Shown: piece after piece, positions 1 to 47,869 of the stretch
Layout of the letters: every line of letters starts with the position of its first letter
Numbering within the stretch: position 1 is the first letter of the stretch
Position numbers and translations under genes: made by a program
Notes under the pieces: generated by a model
What the model was told of the DNA's origin: nothing
The model's input: only the letters and a program-made list of their open reading frames with translations
Databases searched by the model: none
Source: Chrysomallon squamiferum
Taxonomy: Eukaryota > Mollusca > Gastropoda > Neomphalida > Peltospiridae
DNA: 64,000 nucleotides
NCBI GenBank assembly: GCA_012295275.1
Contig: CM022672.1
Location: 25,680,430 to 25,744,429 of the forward strand
Reading direction: 5' to 3'

Positions 1-36001
<36,001 letters not shown>

Positions 36002-36077
36002 TTTTCAGTTAAAAATATCGGTCTCACTGGAAAATGAATAATGAAGGTTGATTAAACCAAACCAAATTTAAAAAATA

Positions 36078-36330
36078 TAAGATATCTGTATCTATCTATA
36101 TCTAGATATCTGTATCTATCTATATCTAGATATCTGTATCTATCTATATCTAGATATCTGTATCTATCTATATCTATATATCTGTATATATATCTATATC
36201 TATATATATATCTATATCTATCTATATATTTATAATCTATATCTATCTGTTTCTATCTATCTGTCTATCTATCTATATATCTGTCATCTATCTATCTATA
36301 TAGGTATATATATGTGTGTGTGTGTGTGTG
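36078..36330. repeat. 24-bp minisatellite turning into (TATC)n
   Basis: The unit AGATATCTGTATCTATCTAT plus four more bases is repeated about four times from 36078 to about 36180, then degenerates into TATC/TATA repeats and a short (GT)n at 36313-36330. It lies just upstream of the CNTRL coding start exon, in the 5' UTR intron. Confidence 0.88.
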
Positions 36331-36750
36331 GATAGCTAGATAGATAAATAATTATCTCTAAAATATATACAATTTCAACTTCAATAAAAAATAAATAAAT
36401 ATTTGTTTCTCTTCAAAAAATATCCAACAAAATTAATAGATAATTTTCGTTTTTTTAAATTGATATATTCCTCTGTCTGTCTTTCTATTCATCTGTTCAT
36501 CTGCACATATAATTTAGCATCATGTTTATAGACCATATAAGGAATAAATTTATGGTTAAGGGAATATTTCATTTACAAAACAAAAATGATAACATGTACA
36601 CTGCCACTGTGTGATGTGCTGGTGATAATGAACCGAGCTAACACATTTATCTGGCCCAGATGATGCCAGCCCTGATCATAGATGACCATTGTGACAGTTG
36701 CAGTTTTCCCTTACTCGTGTCTTTAAAACAATATCAACTTATGATAACTA

Positions 36751-36801
<51 letters not shown>

Positions 36802-36918
36802 GTAGTAGTACTAGTAGTAGTAGTATCTGCAGTTCTAATAGTATCGAATCAATTTAAATATTTAATTATATATTTTAAAAATCTTTCCTGCAATTTGTAA
36901 CTACGAACTCACCTATAA

Positions 36919-36949
<31 letters not shown>

Positions 36950-37230
36950 AGCACAAATAAATTAAATGTATTCAGCCAGAACAATAAAATAAAATAAACT
37001 GTCACAATATCAATCTATAGGGAAACCTGAAATAAAAATACGAAAATGAAGCATCAACGAAAATAGTGTATTCAAAAATATCGCAAGTTATAACCTGTTG
37101 CCAGGTACGCGAAATTGAAAGTGATCAAACAAAATGTGATCTGAAAGTGCCTAATATTCCCAGCATAATATTTTATATATCACAAAAATAATTAAAATGT
37201 TACTTAAGCACACACCTATTTTAATCTTAC

Positions 37231-37310
37231 ATGCCTGACATATTTTTCTCTGTCGGTGTTCTTTGAAGTTTTCACTTGAATCGACAACAAGACGCCATTT
37301 TCAAATTACC
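37231..37310 (-). other. CNTRL: Probable non-coding first exon of CNTRL with a 9-codon uORF
   Basis: On the minus strand the donor CAT|gtaaga lies at 37231/37230. It would pair with the acceptor ttttccag just before 36026, placing a short 5' UTR on the coding exon. Within this exon an ATG at 37298-37296 in good context (AAAATGG) opens a short reading frame, MASCCRFK, ending at 37272, before the donor. The 5' edge is a guess; no transcript evidence is available here. Confidence 0.45.
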
Positions 37311-37560
37311 ACCAATAACTGCAAATCTTTGTTTTTAATTATTTATTATTTCAAAATTAATTTATTTAAAACACCTTTTAAAATATCAAATTCTTCATGA
37401 AATGTACAATGTATTCGTGCATTATAAATATTTTTGTAATTAATGTATTTTAATCATTGAAACTAATCAAAGACCAAACGACATTTTTTTGGTGCGTGAT
37501 AAACGGAAGTAGACAAGTGTCATCTGCTCGTGTTTTGACTTTAATGATGGACTAGTATTT
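37272..37560. promoter_or_regulatory. Short bidirectional promoter region CNTRL / HDHD3
   Basis: The two genes are head-to-head with about 0.6 kb between the probable CNTRL first exon and the HDHD3 ATG. The region is richer in CpG than the flanks. A YY1-like motif (AAAATGGCG on the minus strand, 37291-37299) overlaps the CNTRL uORF start, and an ETS-like CGGAAGT lies on the plus strand at 37504-37510. Both are common in housekeeping promoters. Start sites were not determined. Confidence 0.5.
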
Positions 37561-37888
37561 ATTTGATGGTCTGTTCGTTTTAATTCGCATTCTGTGTTAT
37601 TAATTATCCTCTTTCAGGTTCGAATTAGGAGAGTATAGGAAACAAAATATATTTGACAACATTGTAACGTTGTTATATACTGTATAAACCATAATCAACA
37701 TTTAATTTACTAGTGAAAATTAACAAGTTTAAAAGTTATACAACATTAACTTATTAAGTTACAAGTTGAGAAAACCATGTTATGGAAGTTTGATATAAAG
37801 TCTTTTAGATAAAGTCTAATTAATATTACTTTATTAAGTTGATTATACATTTGATTTTAATATTATTATTAGGGTTTGTTCCGTTAAG

Positions 37889-38644
37889 ATGGCCAAAATT
37901 ATAAAACTGGTGACTCTGGACGTCACAAATACACTTTTAAGAATTGTGCGAAGTCCTGGTTACCACTACAAATCAGTGGGAGAAATATATGGCATCAAGG
38001 CATCAGAAAATGAATTAAATGTTGTCTGGAAGGAAAAATATAAAGAATATTGCCAGAAATATCCTAACTTTGGGGCAGCAGTTGACATGACTGATTACAA
38101 ATGGTGGACCGATCTTATCAAAGAGTGCTTCCTGTCACTTAATGCAACCAGTGAGGTGGAAACTTTGAATCAGATAGCCAATCATCTTTATCTACATTTC
38201 AGTACAGGTAAACCATGGGAGAAGATTCCAAACTCAGAAGAAGCACTTCAGAAAATTAGAAATTCTGGGGTGAAAGTAGGTGTCATATCAAACTTTGACC
38301 AAAGACTTCAGAAGATTCTTGAAAGTACTGCCCTTGAACATTATTTTGATTTCATATTAACATCTTATTCAGCTGGAATTGAAAAACCAAATACCAGGAT
38401 TTTCCATAAGGCATCTGAAATTGCCTGTGTGGAACCTGCATATACTATTCATGTAGGAGATGATTATGTTAAAGATTTTCTTGGTGCTAGTTCAGCTGGA
38501 TTTGAGGCCTATCTCTTAGTCAGAGATGGCAGTAATAGTAAGAAAGATGTTGAAAAACAATTCATAATTAAAGATCTGGTTGATTTGTATGAAAAAATTA
38601 AAACCAGACTTCCATCTCAAAAAGACAGTTTAGGAAACCATTAA
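37889..38644 (+). CDS. HDHD3: HAD-like hydrolase domain-containing protein 3 (HDHD3)
   Basis: A complete 251-residue protein in a single exon; human HDHD3 is, from memory, also 251 residues with one coding exon. HAD fold: motif I LDVTNT (nucleophile position D11), motif II VISNFD (S134), motif III GIEKPNTRIF (K166), motif IV HVGDDYVKDF (D191, D192, D196). The second aspartate of the usual DxDxT is Thr13 here (Lys in the human protein as I recall), so ordinary phosphatase catalysis is doubtful. Further marks are YPNFG and WW at 72-73. The start ATGGCC has A at -3 and G at +4. A likely acceptor (ttattattag) ends at 37872, so the 5' UTR may be spliced. Function in the cell is not established. 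Confidence 0.95.
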   Translation: MAKIIKLVTLDVTNTLLRIVRSPGYHYKSVGEIYGIKASENELNVVWKEKYKEYCQKYPNFGAAVDMTDYKWWTDLIKECFLSLNATSEVETLNQIANHLYLHFSTGKPWEKIPNSEEALQKIRNSGVKVGVISNFDQRLQKILESTALEHYFDFILTSYSAGIEKPNTRIFHKASEIACVEPAYTIHVGDDYVKDFLGASSAGFEAYLLVRDGSNSKKDVEKQFIIKDLVDLYEKIKTRLPSQKDSLGNH

Positions 38645-40607
38645 ATCAACATATATATATATGTATGTATGTAGGTATGTATGTGTGTGTGTGTGTACAT
38701 ATATATATATATATATAAGTTAAGACAATAATTATCATGGACTAAAAGTTAAGGTGTCTTAGATATTATAGCATTTTAAGTTAAAATTGTAGTTAAAAAT
38801 AATATATGACAAATATTTGGCACTGGATATATTTGGTAGATGTAATTATATTAATGTGTAACAGGATTGCAATTGATTTGTAGGAATTATTTGTTCTTCA
38901 TATTACATTTGTTTGGATGCTTTTTAAAAATAATTATTATTTCCTAATTTTATTTCCAATCCACATCACAGTAAACTTGATTTCTTTTCTTCTGTGTATG
39001 CATATCTTGCATGAACTTTGTATCATTTTGTTGTAAGCAATATCACTGTCACATAGCTATGAATACATTGTACATTTCATGAACAATTACATATTATACT
39101 GTTGTAATATAATAACATAATTATTTGGGAGTCTGAATATTTTGTTTACCTTATTGTGTGTGTGTGTGAGAGATGCTATGAAAGACAAATATGTCTTTTT
39201 CCACTAATAGTTTTATTCTTAGCATTTGTAAATCTGTTAAATAAAGGATGTTTTCTAGTGTAAACTCTAGCCTCAAACTTTCTAAATTTTAAAATATGGT
39301 AAAAACCAGTAAAGAAACCAAAAACCTTTCTACTGGTTATACAAGTAGAAAATTACAAATTTGGAAATAGTTTAATATTTTACTCGTATCATTCTAACAC
39401 TTGAATTTTTTTACTTTCTGAATAATTTAAACAAAAAAAATTTGAAAATATATCTTTAGCTTTTCTGAAAGTGAGTCACATACATCATCCATGATCTTTT
39501 TATTTGTCCTTCTGTAAAATCACTTCAGATAAATAAATAAATATTAATTTGACAACACTCTATTATTAGTGAATCCGATGTTTTGTTTTTGTTATTGTGT
39601 GTGTCTGTGAGAGAGAGATGCTATGAAAGACAAACATGTCTTTTGCCACTACATGGTCAATTTGTAACAAAGTATCTTTTCACAGCTATTAGTGCACCTA
39701 CGAGTCACTGACTAAAAAGTGAAATAGATTAGTTACATTGTGTGGATTGTTCCTGTGACCTGATGTGCCTCGACTACCAAACTACAACTTGGATATCACT
39801 GTTTACAGACACAAGACAAAAACACTTTCATGTATCATTTATTTCTGTAAAGTAATAATAATTCTTTTCTTTTCATCATTTGGTAATCTTCAAGATGTGG
39901 TTTCTTAATTTGCGTAAGAAGCTTTACTCTGAATTTAGCTTCAGTTTGTTCTTTTCATATTGGAATAAATATTTAAAAAAAAAAACGTAAAATATTACAT
40001 GTTTTTTTCAGTTTGAGGGATGAACCAGTTTTTGCTTTTTGTAGTGACTAACATTTTGTTTATTTAAATCAAGGGAGAAAAAGTAGTTTTGGAAAAGCAC
40101 ATTTTATTTTTATTTCTAGATGTTGTATTATATCTACATATAACTTTTACCACCAGTTTCTCATTTTTTGTGCCATTGTAGCTGAAATTATACAAATAAA
40201 CAAAACTGATCAGATGTAAAAAAAACAAATAACAAAAACAAAACCAAAACAATTCTTATTCTCCTCATCCAACAATGAATCTGCTTTTCATGCTGGTCAT
40301 AAAATGTTTATTCTACTCCCTTCCCTTGATGTAAAATATACATGAATGTCAGCTGCTACAAATTTGACATAACCTTTTCTTAATAACTTGTTCCAACATG
40401 AAAAAATAAATCATAGCAAAATTTCCAGAAATAAATCTGATTTGAATTCATGTACAATGCCTTGAAATTACCTATCATATTTTTTTTTCATTTTTTCATT
40501 TTTTTTTCTTCCATTAACAGGATTCAATTAAAAAAAAATTTAAGATTTTTTTTTTTTCTTTCTTTCATTTCAAATCTTCTGGCAGTTCTGAACCTTTAGG
40601 TTAAAAT
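38645..40607 (+). other. HDHD3 3' flank / gap to the WAP gene
   Basis: It begins with short (TA)n and (GT)n tracts directly after the stop. A possible polyadenylation signal AATAAA on the plus strand is near 39240 (GTTAAATAAAGG), about 600 nt past the HDHD3 stop. Two copies of a 65-70 bp element lie at about 39141-39206 and 39581-39650. The right part (about 40060-40600) would be 3' UTR or downstream flank of the minus-strand WAP gene; a minus-strand AATAAA is at about 40101-40106. No coding exon was seen. Confidence 0.5.
39141..39650. repeat. Pair of similar 65-70 bp elements 3' of HDHD3
   Basis: About 39141-39206 and 39581-39650 both contain TTATTGTGTGTGT, GAGAGATGCTATGAAAGACA and ATGTCTTTT followed by CCACTA. 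The copies are 440 bp apart and in the same orientation. Confidence 0.85.
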
Positions 40608-40819
40608 TTAAAAACCACTTCGACATCGTCTGGAAACATGCCAGGTCCCACTCGAGGGTTTGAGCCAGTGAAAACAGGGAGGTGAACATTTTGATCCGCA
40701 TGATGTTTCACAGCATTTTTCAAGTCCACGACAGTCATAGTCACCCAGGCACTGAACTCCACAAATACTCTTCATTTGTGGCAGGTACCAAGGACAAGTT
40801 CCACCTTTCTTCCGCAGCC
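40608..40819 (-). CDS. WAP domain 2 exon and stop
   Basis: 212 nt from a phase-1 acceptor (ttactcaaag, poor in pyrimidines) to the stop. Eight cysteines: TCPWYLPQMKSIC, QCLGDYDC, KCC, SCGSKC. A tail rich in W, R and S (CFHWLKPSSGTWHVSRRCRS) adds two cysteines beyond the WAP core, so it may form an extra disulfide. Confidence 0.85.
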
Positions 40820-41917
40820 CTTTGAGTAAAATAAACAAATTATCATCATCATCATTATTAATATTTGTAATTCTTACTGTTGTTACTGTTATCATTATTG
40901 TTACTGTTTCTGTTACCATTACTATTTTTGTTACTATTACTGCAATTTGTGTTGTTATTGTTGTTGTTAAAATTATTATTATTTACCTTCTTTATTTACA
41001 TGATTCACACACACACATTTATGCACACATGTATATGATGGCCATAAAAAAGTATTTATTGATTTAAACTAAAAGTTAAAAGATAAATGTATATATTAAA
41101 TAATTCATAAATTTATACTAAAGAAGCTATAGTCTGTATTGAAGAAAATATGACTGCAATAACTGTTTTTATTAGTTCTTTTGTGATGTATATGTATACA
41201 TAATTAGAAATTTGACATGGCTGCTCAGAAAACAGAGCAAAGCACTGTTCGATTTAAAAGAAATTGGGTTGCTTAGACTGAACATTTAAACCTACATGCA
41301 GGAACTAATTAGAAATCTTTATGTATGCCTTCATATAGCTTAATCAGTCTGATAGATTAAGTAAAAAGATTAGTAACAATATTAACAGATTATATCTTCA
41401 GTCCATTCTCCTCTATTTTATATTATTTTTTTATTATTATTGTTATAATTATTTTATATGTTATTTAAATAAATTATGAATGTATCATTTATTAACAGTT
41501 ACATCTGTATACATTCATAGTATGTGCATCAATGTATGTAGGCATATGTTTGTGAATTATACAATTATGTGTATTTGTACATATATACACACACACACAT
41601 ATATATATATATGAGGTACGTTTGTGTGTATGTTTGTATATAACTATTTTCAGACATGTGTATGTACTTCAGCTAATTGGTAGACTTTATTTTCACAAAT
41701 AAACAGTCTAATGACAATTTCTGAAGATCTCGCCTCCCATTTCCCGAAATAATTACTGTAATACAAAATTTCATCAAAGTGATAGATTTTCTATAAATGT
41801 ACATTGGAAAGTAAAGCATGAAACCACATATATCATATACATTTCTAAAGCCAGTTTTCTGATAATTAATTTCTGAAAGCTGGATGAATAGTGTGTGTTT
41901 GTTTGTGTGTATGTATG

Positions 41918-41951
<34 letters not shown>

Positions 41952-41983
41952 TGTATACATTATATGCATCTTTCTGGATATGA

Positions 41984-42018
<35 letters not shown>

Positions 42019-42759
42019 TCACCATTGCCGTCATACAGTCAATAGTCTCTGAAGCCAACTAATTGGGTTACATTATCTTCACAAATAAGAAATAGTCCCA
42101 ATTAGAATTTTTGAAGACCTCACCTCACATTTTCTTAAATAATTACCCTAATGCTGTATCTCACCTAAGTGACAGATTTTCTGTTAATGTCATATAAACA
42201 ATTTACCCTGCAGACTGTAGAGAATTAATTGGTGCATATTTATCTCTGCAGTAAGAAAAGTAGTGTTATGTGAGATGATAATCAATGAATAAAACGTAAA
42301 CAAACAGAAGGCGTTTCAGAAGATGCAAAATGTATCAGATTACAAATGTATAAAATTTAATGACTGTTAACGGAGGAATGATTTTGCATAAACTGAAGGA
42401 AAGTTTGATTTCAAATATTTAAAAGTTTAACCCTATTCCAAACTGAATGGATAAAAAATAATCATTAGTGATTTTAATACCCCATTCTGAAAGTAAAAAA
42501 TGGTTTTCTGAAATATCCTGTGAATGTCAAAAGTATTTAATTGACATTTTTATCTTGCATCACCCATTATAAATTATAGGTCTTCAGAAACCACAAGGAA
42601 TCAAAACTGTCATTCACTGACTGCAAACTGGATCTGAGGCATGTTAGATTACATCTTATTTCTCCTCCAGATACAAATATATAGCTAGTGTCTGTAGAAG
42701 TTCATTGTGTTTTCCTTATTTATATATTTATTATTATATTTTGTTTTATTTTATTTTTA

Positions 42760-42790
<31 letters not shown>

Positions 42791-45498
42791 GACCTTATGG
42801 GAAGGTATATATGAAAGAACACTTTCTGCTAATCAATAAAAATATAAACTGATCAGTGTTTAACTGGGATGGAGCATTTGTGACCATGATACAGGAATTT
42901 ATTTTAATATTTTAGAAATAATGAGAGAGGTAACAACTTAGGGAACATTCTTTACCAGTTAGCAGCAAAGAACCTTTTCCATCGACAGTAAAACATTCCA
43001 CAATCATCTGATAAACTGATGAGAACCACTTACTACGGTGGGGGAAATCTCCAGTGGGTGCACTAAGTATGACGTAATCACCCAATTACAGATCATTTGG
43101 AAGATGTTCAGATTTTGTTTTTCTTTTGTTTTTGTTTTTTTTGTAGTTAGTTGTTTTTTGGTGTTTTGTTTGTTGATTTATTTTTTATATATTTTTGTTG
43201 TTGTTGTTGTTTAAATAATGAAAATAAATAAATTAGAAACGTACTTCTGTTGGTGGGTCTACAGATATGTCCGCAGCCATTAAAGCAGCACGTGCTTCCC
43301 GGCTCACAATCGTTGTCATAGCGACACTGTTCAATGCAAGGACCGTTTTGAGGCACTTGTGGACATACTCGTTCAGGAGGATGTGTAGGTGCCAAAACTT
43401 TAGCAACTGCATTCTTGACATATTTATTTTCCATATAATTTCGATTGGTGGTCCCTGTAGAAAATAAAAAATAATAAGTAACCAGGCAATATAATATATC
43501 GGTGATATTAACTGATAAGTATTAGAGGACACATATACCAAAAATGCAACACAATGTAGGTTTTAGGTGAATTAATTTTAAATGACACCCAAGGTACGAT
43601 ACCATTTTAGAATCATCCTGCTATTACTGTAGAATAGTTTACATACTGACGCATTTGTGCCTTGTAGTCTTGCCCATTTTCAGTAACTTAAAGAACTACA
43701 GAGAATGTAAATTAAAGTATTTTTATTTACATCTCTAAAGGTGAAAAAAGAAATGGTGAATTGGGGTATAGATGACGATTGTTGTCTAATATTTCCAAAA
43801 TGCATCTGAAGAGGGAGACTTCCTTTCATAATTTGTATGAAAAGAATACAAAGTCAAAAAAAAAAAAAAAAAAACGAAAAGACTTCTTATTTCAGTCAAT
43901 ACATCAAAAAAAATTAAAAAAGTATTATTTACCAATATATACTGAGAAAATGTTCTTGTTAAGCTGAGAATAGATACCTATGAATTTCACATAAAATTAA
44001 TTCGCTCGTACTGGAAACAAGAACTGTTTATAATATTAATCCAAAAGGATTACTAATAATAAATGGCATAAAACAAAGAATTTATTGGCTATGATTATCT
44101 AAGAGAGAGAGAGAGAGTAACAGACTCGTAAAACAATAGTACTTACTAATGCACTGTTGTAATATTGGGCAGTTGTGAAAGAAACAGATAGTTTTTCTTC
44201 TGACGCATATAGTATTGGGTGGACAAGGTGGCGTCTGAAACAGATACATAAAAACACATCACACTTATTTGTTTTAGCAAGGAATGATTAGTTATTACTC
44301 TTTTATCATTGTATGTAATGTTTTGTAATAGACACTTATACATAACTGAATACTACTACTACTACTAGTACTACTAATAATAATAATAAATAAATAAATA
44401 AATAAATATCCCTAAGTTACGATCAGTTCTATATATGATAAACTGAATATTATATACATCTATTTTACTTAAATGAGATTGATGTAAAACAGAGATGTGT
44501 ATATCACCTGATACAATTTTATATTTTTTATTTTATCTTATTTGTTTGTTTACATTAGCCAGTAGTTTTGTTGCACGTGATACAGCCAGCTGTTTCGATC
44601 CACAGAATTTATTTTTATCTTCAGAATATCTTTAGAAGTTACTCTTTTGCTATTTGAGTAATTCAGCAAAATGAAATGCCGCTGAATAAAGTATGGCTGT
44701 TAAAGAACGAACTTGCAACTATATATTTTGTTTATTATTTGACTTACTTTAATGTATTATATGTATTTATTTATCAGTATATTATTATACATAATAATTA
44801 TAAACAAATTAATCATAATCAACTTGGTAATTATTTTCAGCTAAATCAGAAAAATTGTTAACTGGGTGATTTATTATTAATGTTTTTCTTTTTTATATAC
44901 TACTACTGACACTACTATTGCTAATAATAAAAACATAATATTAATATTGATGATGTTGATAATGAGAATGATAATAGCAATAGTGATGACACTGACAATA
45001 ATAATCTAAATAAAATATAAATTAATTTAATTGAAATCTGCTTAATGACGACTTTGGTAAATGTTATGAAAAATACTTACACATATTACTTCCTCTTGCT
45101 GGCTTCCTTTTACAAGTACAAAGCACTGAAAAATAAAAAAACATATATAAAAATAAAAATTATAATAAGTGGTAATATTAATTCATTTATATACGTATTT
45201 CATCATCATCATTATTATTATGTCTAAGTTTTCAAAAATTATTATAATGTTTACACAGTTTCAGAAATCAGTAGGAATAAAACAGAAAGAAAGATGAAAA
45301 TAATTAAAAAATAATTATCTATTATTTATTTATTTATTTATAATAGAAGATGAATATTAAAAAAAATAAAAAATAAAAATGGAAGAATTTTTAAACATCC
45401 ATTATGTTTAAATTCAGAGATCAAGAAAACTAAAAAGAAAACTAATTTCTTACCAAGACGACAGACGTTGAAATTAAGAACCAATTAAAAAACATCAT
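40608..45498 (-). CDS. Secreted protein with two WAP four-disulfide core domains
   Basis: Five exons: 45498-45454, 45125-45081, 44234-44147, 43454-43245 and 40819-40608, with gt..ag junctions and consistent phases (0,0,1,1), giving 199 residues. Order: signal peptide (MMFFNWFLISTSVVLCFVLV), a six-cysteine segment (about residues 30-58), a polar linker, WAP domain 1, a short basic linker, WAP domain 2 and a 25-residue tail. WAP proteins are secreted protease inhibitors, antimicrobials or, in mollusc shells, matrix proteins. I cannot tell which applies, and I do not recognise this protein by name. Start ATG at 45498-45496; a second ATG follows at once. Some exon edges, above all the pyrimidine-poor acceptor of exon 5, deserve RNA support. 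Confidence 0.82.
41671..42193. repeat. Pair of diverged direct repeats in WAP gene intron 4
   Basis: Copies at about 41671-41803 and 42055-42193 share, in order, CTAATTGG, TTCACAAATAA, TGAAGA, AATAATTAC, and GTGA followed by AGATTTTCT. Both are next to TATG/CA simple repeats, suggesting an old dispersed element or a local duplication. Confidence 0.75.
41884..42015. repeat. (TATG)n and (CA)n microsatellites
   Basis: TATG repeats at about 41905-41955 and (CA)n at about 41989-42015 inside intron 4 of the WAP gene, between the two diverged direct repeats. Confidence 0.9.
43245..43454 (-). CDS. WAP domain 1 exon
   Basis: 210 nt with phase 1 on both ends, a symmetric module. After a linker (NYMENKYVKNAVAKVLAP) comes an eight-cysteine WAP core: VCPQVPQNGPC, then QCRYDNDC, TCC, GC and IC. 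The CxxDxDC...CC...CGxxC pattern is intact. Acceptor tccctacag-like, donor AGAA|gtacgt. Confidence 0.88.
44147..44234 (-). CDS. WAP protein exon 3: small cysteine-rich segment
   Basis: 88 nt, phase 0 to 1, acceptor ctgtttcag, donor ATTA|gtaagt. It encodes TPPCPPNTICVRRKTICFFH and then NCPILQQCI. With the cysteine that ends exon 2 this makes six cysteines. The CPPNTICVRRKTIC spacing recalls the short cysteine motifs that precede WAP domains in other secreted invertebrate proteins. No domain name assigned. Confidence 0.7.
45081..45498 (-). CDS. WAP protein exons 1-2: signal peptide
   Basis: Exon 1 (45498-45454) encodes MMFFNWFLISTSVVL, donor TTG|gtaaga; exon 2 (45125-45081) encodes CFVLVKGSQQEEVIC, donor TGT|gtaagt, phase 0. 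The hydrophobic stretch spans the junction and is followed by small residues (KGS-Q), a plausible signal peptidase site. Each exon is only 45 nt. Confidence 0.75.
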
Positions 45499-45880
45499 TC
45501 AGTTCCAAGTAACGCTTCTGTCGTGCTGTGTCAAACGTGTTCGACGAACAACTTTTAAAATAAGAATACACATCTTAATAGAGGTGATACTAGTAGTATA
45601 ATGAGCAATGCTTGCAGCCTAATTAGCATCTTCTCAGCCAGTTGATCTCTTCGTTCTCGACACGTAACCACGCCCTTGTTTTTCTCTCGTAACTATCGTT
45701 TATGCTTAACACCAACGTTATTAAAAAACTATATTAATCCGAGTTAGATAAAATAATGATCTGCTTTTTCGTCCAAAACGACGTAACTGCAAAACAGAAA
45801 ATACTTTAATCGTCATTTTGTACACGAATGTGCGGAACGACTAACATAGCGAAACAGTATAGCGAAAACCTTTTGTAATA
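45499..45880 (-). promoter_or_regulatory. CpG-richer 5' region of the WAP gene
   Basis: About twenty CpG dinucleotides are seen in roughly 380 bp (for example TTCGTTCTCGACACG and CGTCCAAAACGACG), whereas many introns of this window have none for hundreds of bases. It lies directly upstream of the start codon of the minus-strand WAP gene and is the best promoter candidate. No TATA position can be fixed. Confidence 0.45.
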
Positions 45881-46510
45881 ATAATAATAATAAAATTGCA
45901 AGCAAATGGTTTCCTTTGTTATTACAATAAGGAACTGGGGTTTTCTTTGTGGTTTTTTTGTTAGTTTTTTTTATTTATTTATTTATTTATTTATTTATTT
46001 TAAATTTAATTTAATACATAATACTAATCAAGTTCATAATATTCACAGAATGTTTTTGTTGTTTTTTCTTTGAACTTATCATTTGGACTGGGGACAGATG
46101 ATATTGTTTAGATGAATGTACCTGTTGATCACACCAGTCAAGTGGCAAAGTTACAGTTTAACCTCCTGCTCTTTAAAGTTAGTCCATAGATATTTATTTA
46201 TTTGTTTATTTTATTTTAATTTATTTTATTTTATTTTATTTTCATTTTCATTTTATTTTATTTTATTTTATTTTATTTTTTATTTTTTTTTTTTTTTTCT
46301 TCTTCCTCTTCTTCCGATTATTTGACGTCACATTGGCACTTTTGCCATCAACAAGTAAGAACATTTACCATTCCGTTAATCCATTGATTCTGGTTCAATT
46401 TTAGTTCATATCTTTAGAACAAAGGCGACAAGACTCTGTGATCCAAACCACGCAAATATCGGAAGGACAATTAACGATAGTATTAAACCTCTTACTATTG
46501 ATTCAGTGAC

Positions 46511-46562
<52 letters not shown>

Positions 46563-46796
46563 TGTCAGCAGCAAAGCGTTACAGATTGCACAAATGGTTA
46601 ATGACTACTCTTTAAAACTGAAAGCATTATCACAGTGACTTTGGTTTCCTTGCCCTCATATTTAAAATACTATACAGTTGGGTAACGTATTTGGAACAAA
46701 GGAGTACTGTTATTAGTACAAGACATTCTCAGGTATTTTTTATTTTATTTTGCTTCTTTTATTTTTTATTTTATTTTATATATATTTTGTTTTACT

Positions 46797-46845
<49 letters not shown>

Positions 46846-47869
46846 TTTGTTATTTATCACCGTTTTCTTTTTTCAAGTAACAGGTGTCGCTAAACGATTT
46901 GACATCCGGGTGACTCATGACGTAACTACGTAGAATATTTTACATCATTGTTTATACTTGTTTGAAACAATAGTAATAAATATATTCTGTGATCAAACTA
47001 TTTTACGTCTCTCTCTCTCTCTCACACACACACACAAATCTGTAGATTAACATAGTAAATTATGTTATCTGACATGAAGTTTTACTGCAAACATTTTACT
47101 GCTGTAAATAAAAATAACGTTACAATGAAGTGATAATGAAGTTGATGGCGAAAAACAGATATTAGCTGTGAATCTATATTAATAAAATAGTCACTTACAT
47201 AATACATATTGATTGCTATGAAAAATGTTCTGGGAATAGATACCTGCTACTTACATGTAATGGACTATACAAACGAGTTAAATCTGAAGTATAATTTAAC
47301 AACTCATTATTTCATAACTTGCAATACTTGGTAGTCACCAGCATACATAACATGCATATATAAATACACACATACTTTCACACATAGGTATGTACGAACG
47401 TACATACAAACATTCAAACATACATACATACTTATAATCATAATCATATATGTATTAATATACTAATAGCATCTTTTCAAATTACTTATATATATTTTTG
47501 TTCATTATAATTATTATTTATTAGTACTATTTTGTTTGTTGCGGGCGTTGTGAACGCTTACGAAGAATGTAGCTTTGATCCCGGCTTTTCGTAGATTTTG
47601 ATATGACTCTAAGGTTTCTTGTAAGCACTCTCATTAACTAGGAGATTATTAATTTTTAAAGAACTAATTCTTCTCTTGAGTTTGTTTATACGGTGCATAT
47701 CCGTTTTCCACGATCCAAATGTAGAGTACTTAAAGCAGGATACGGTGTTGTTTGATACAGATTTCTAGAACATAACACAATATAGCATAGCACTGCATAA
47801 TACAGTATAGTATAAAACAGCTTAGCACTGTTTTGTACAATAGTGGGTAGTATAGCATAGTCAATATAT

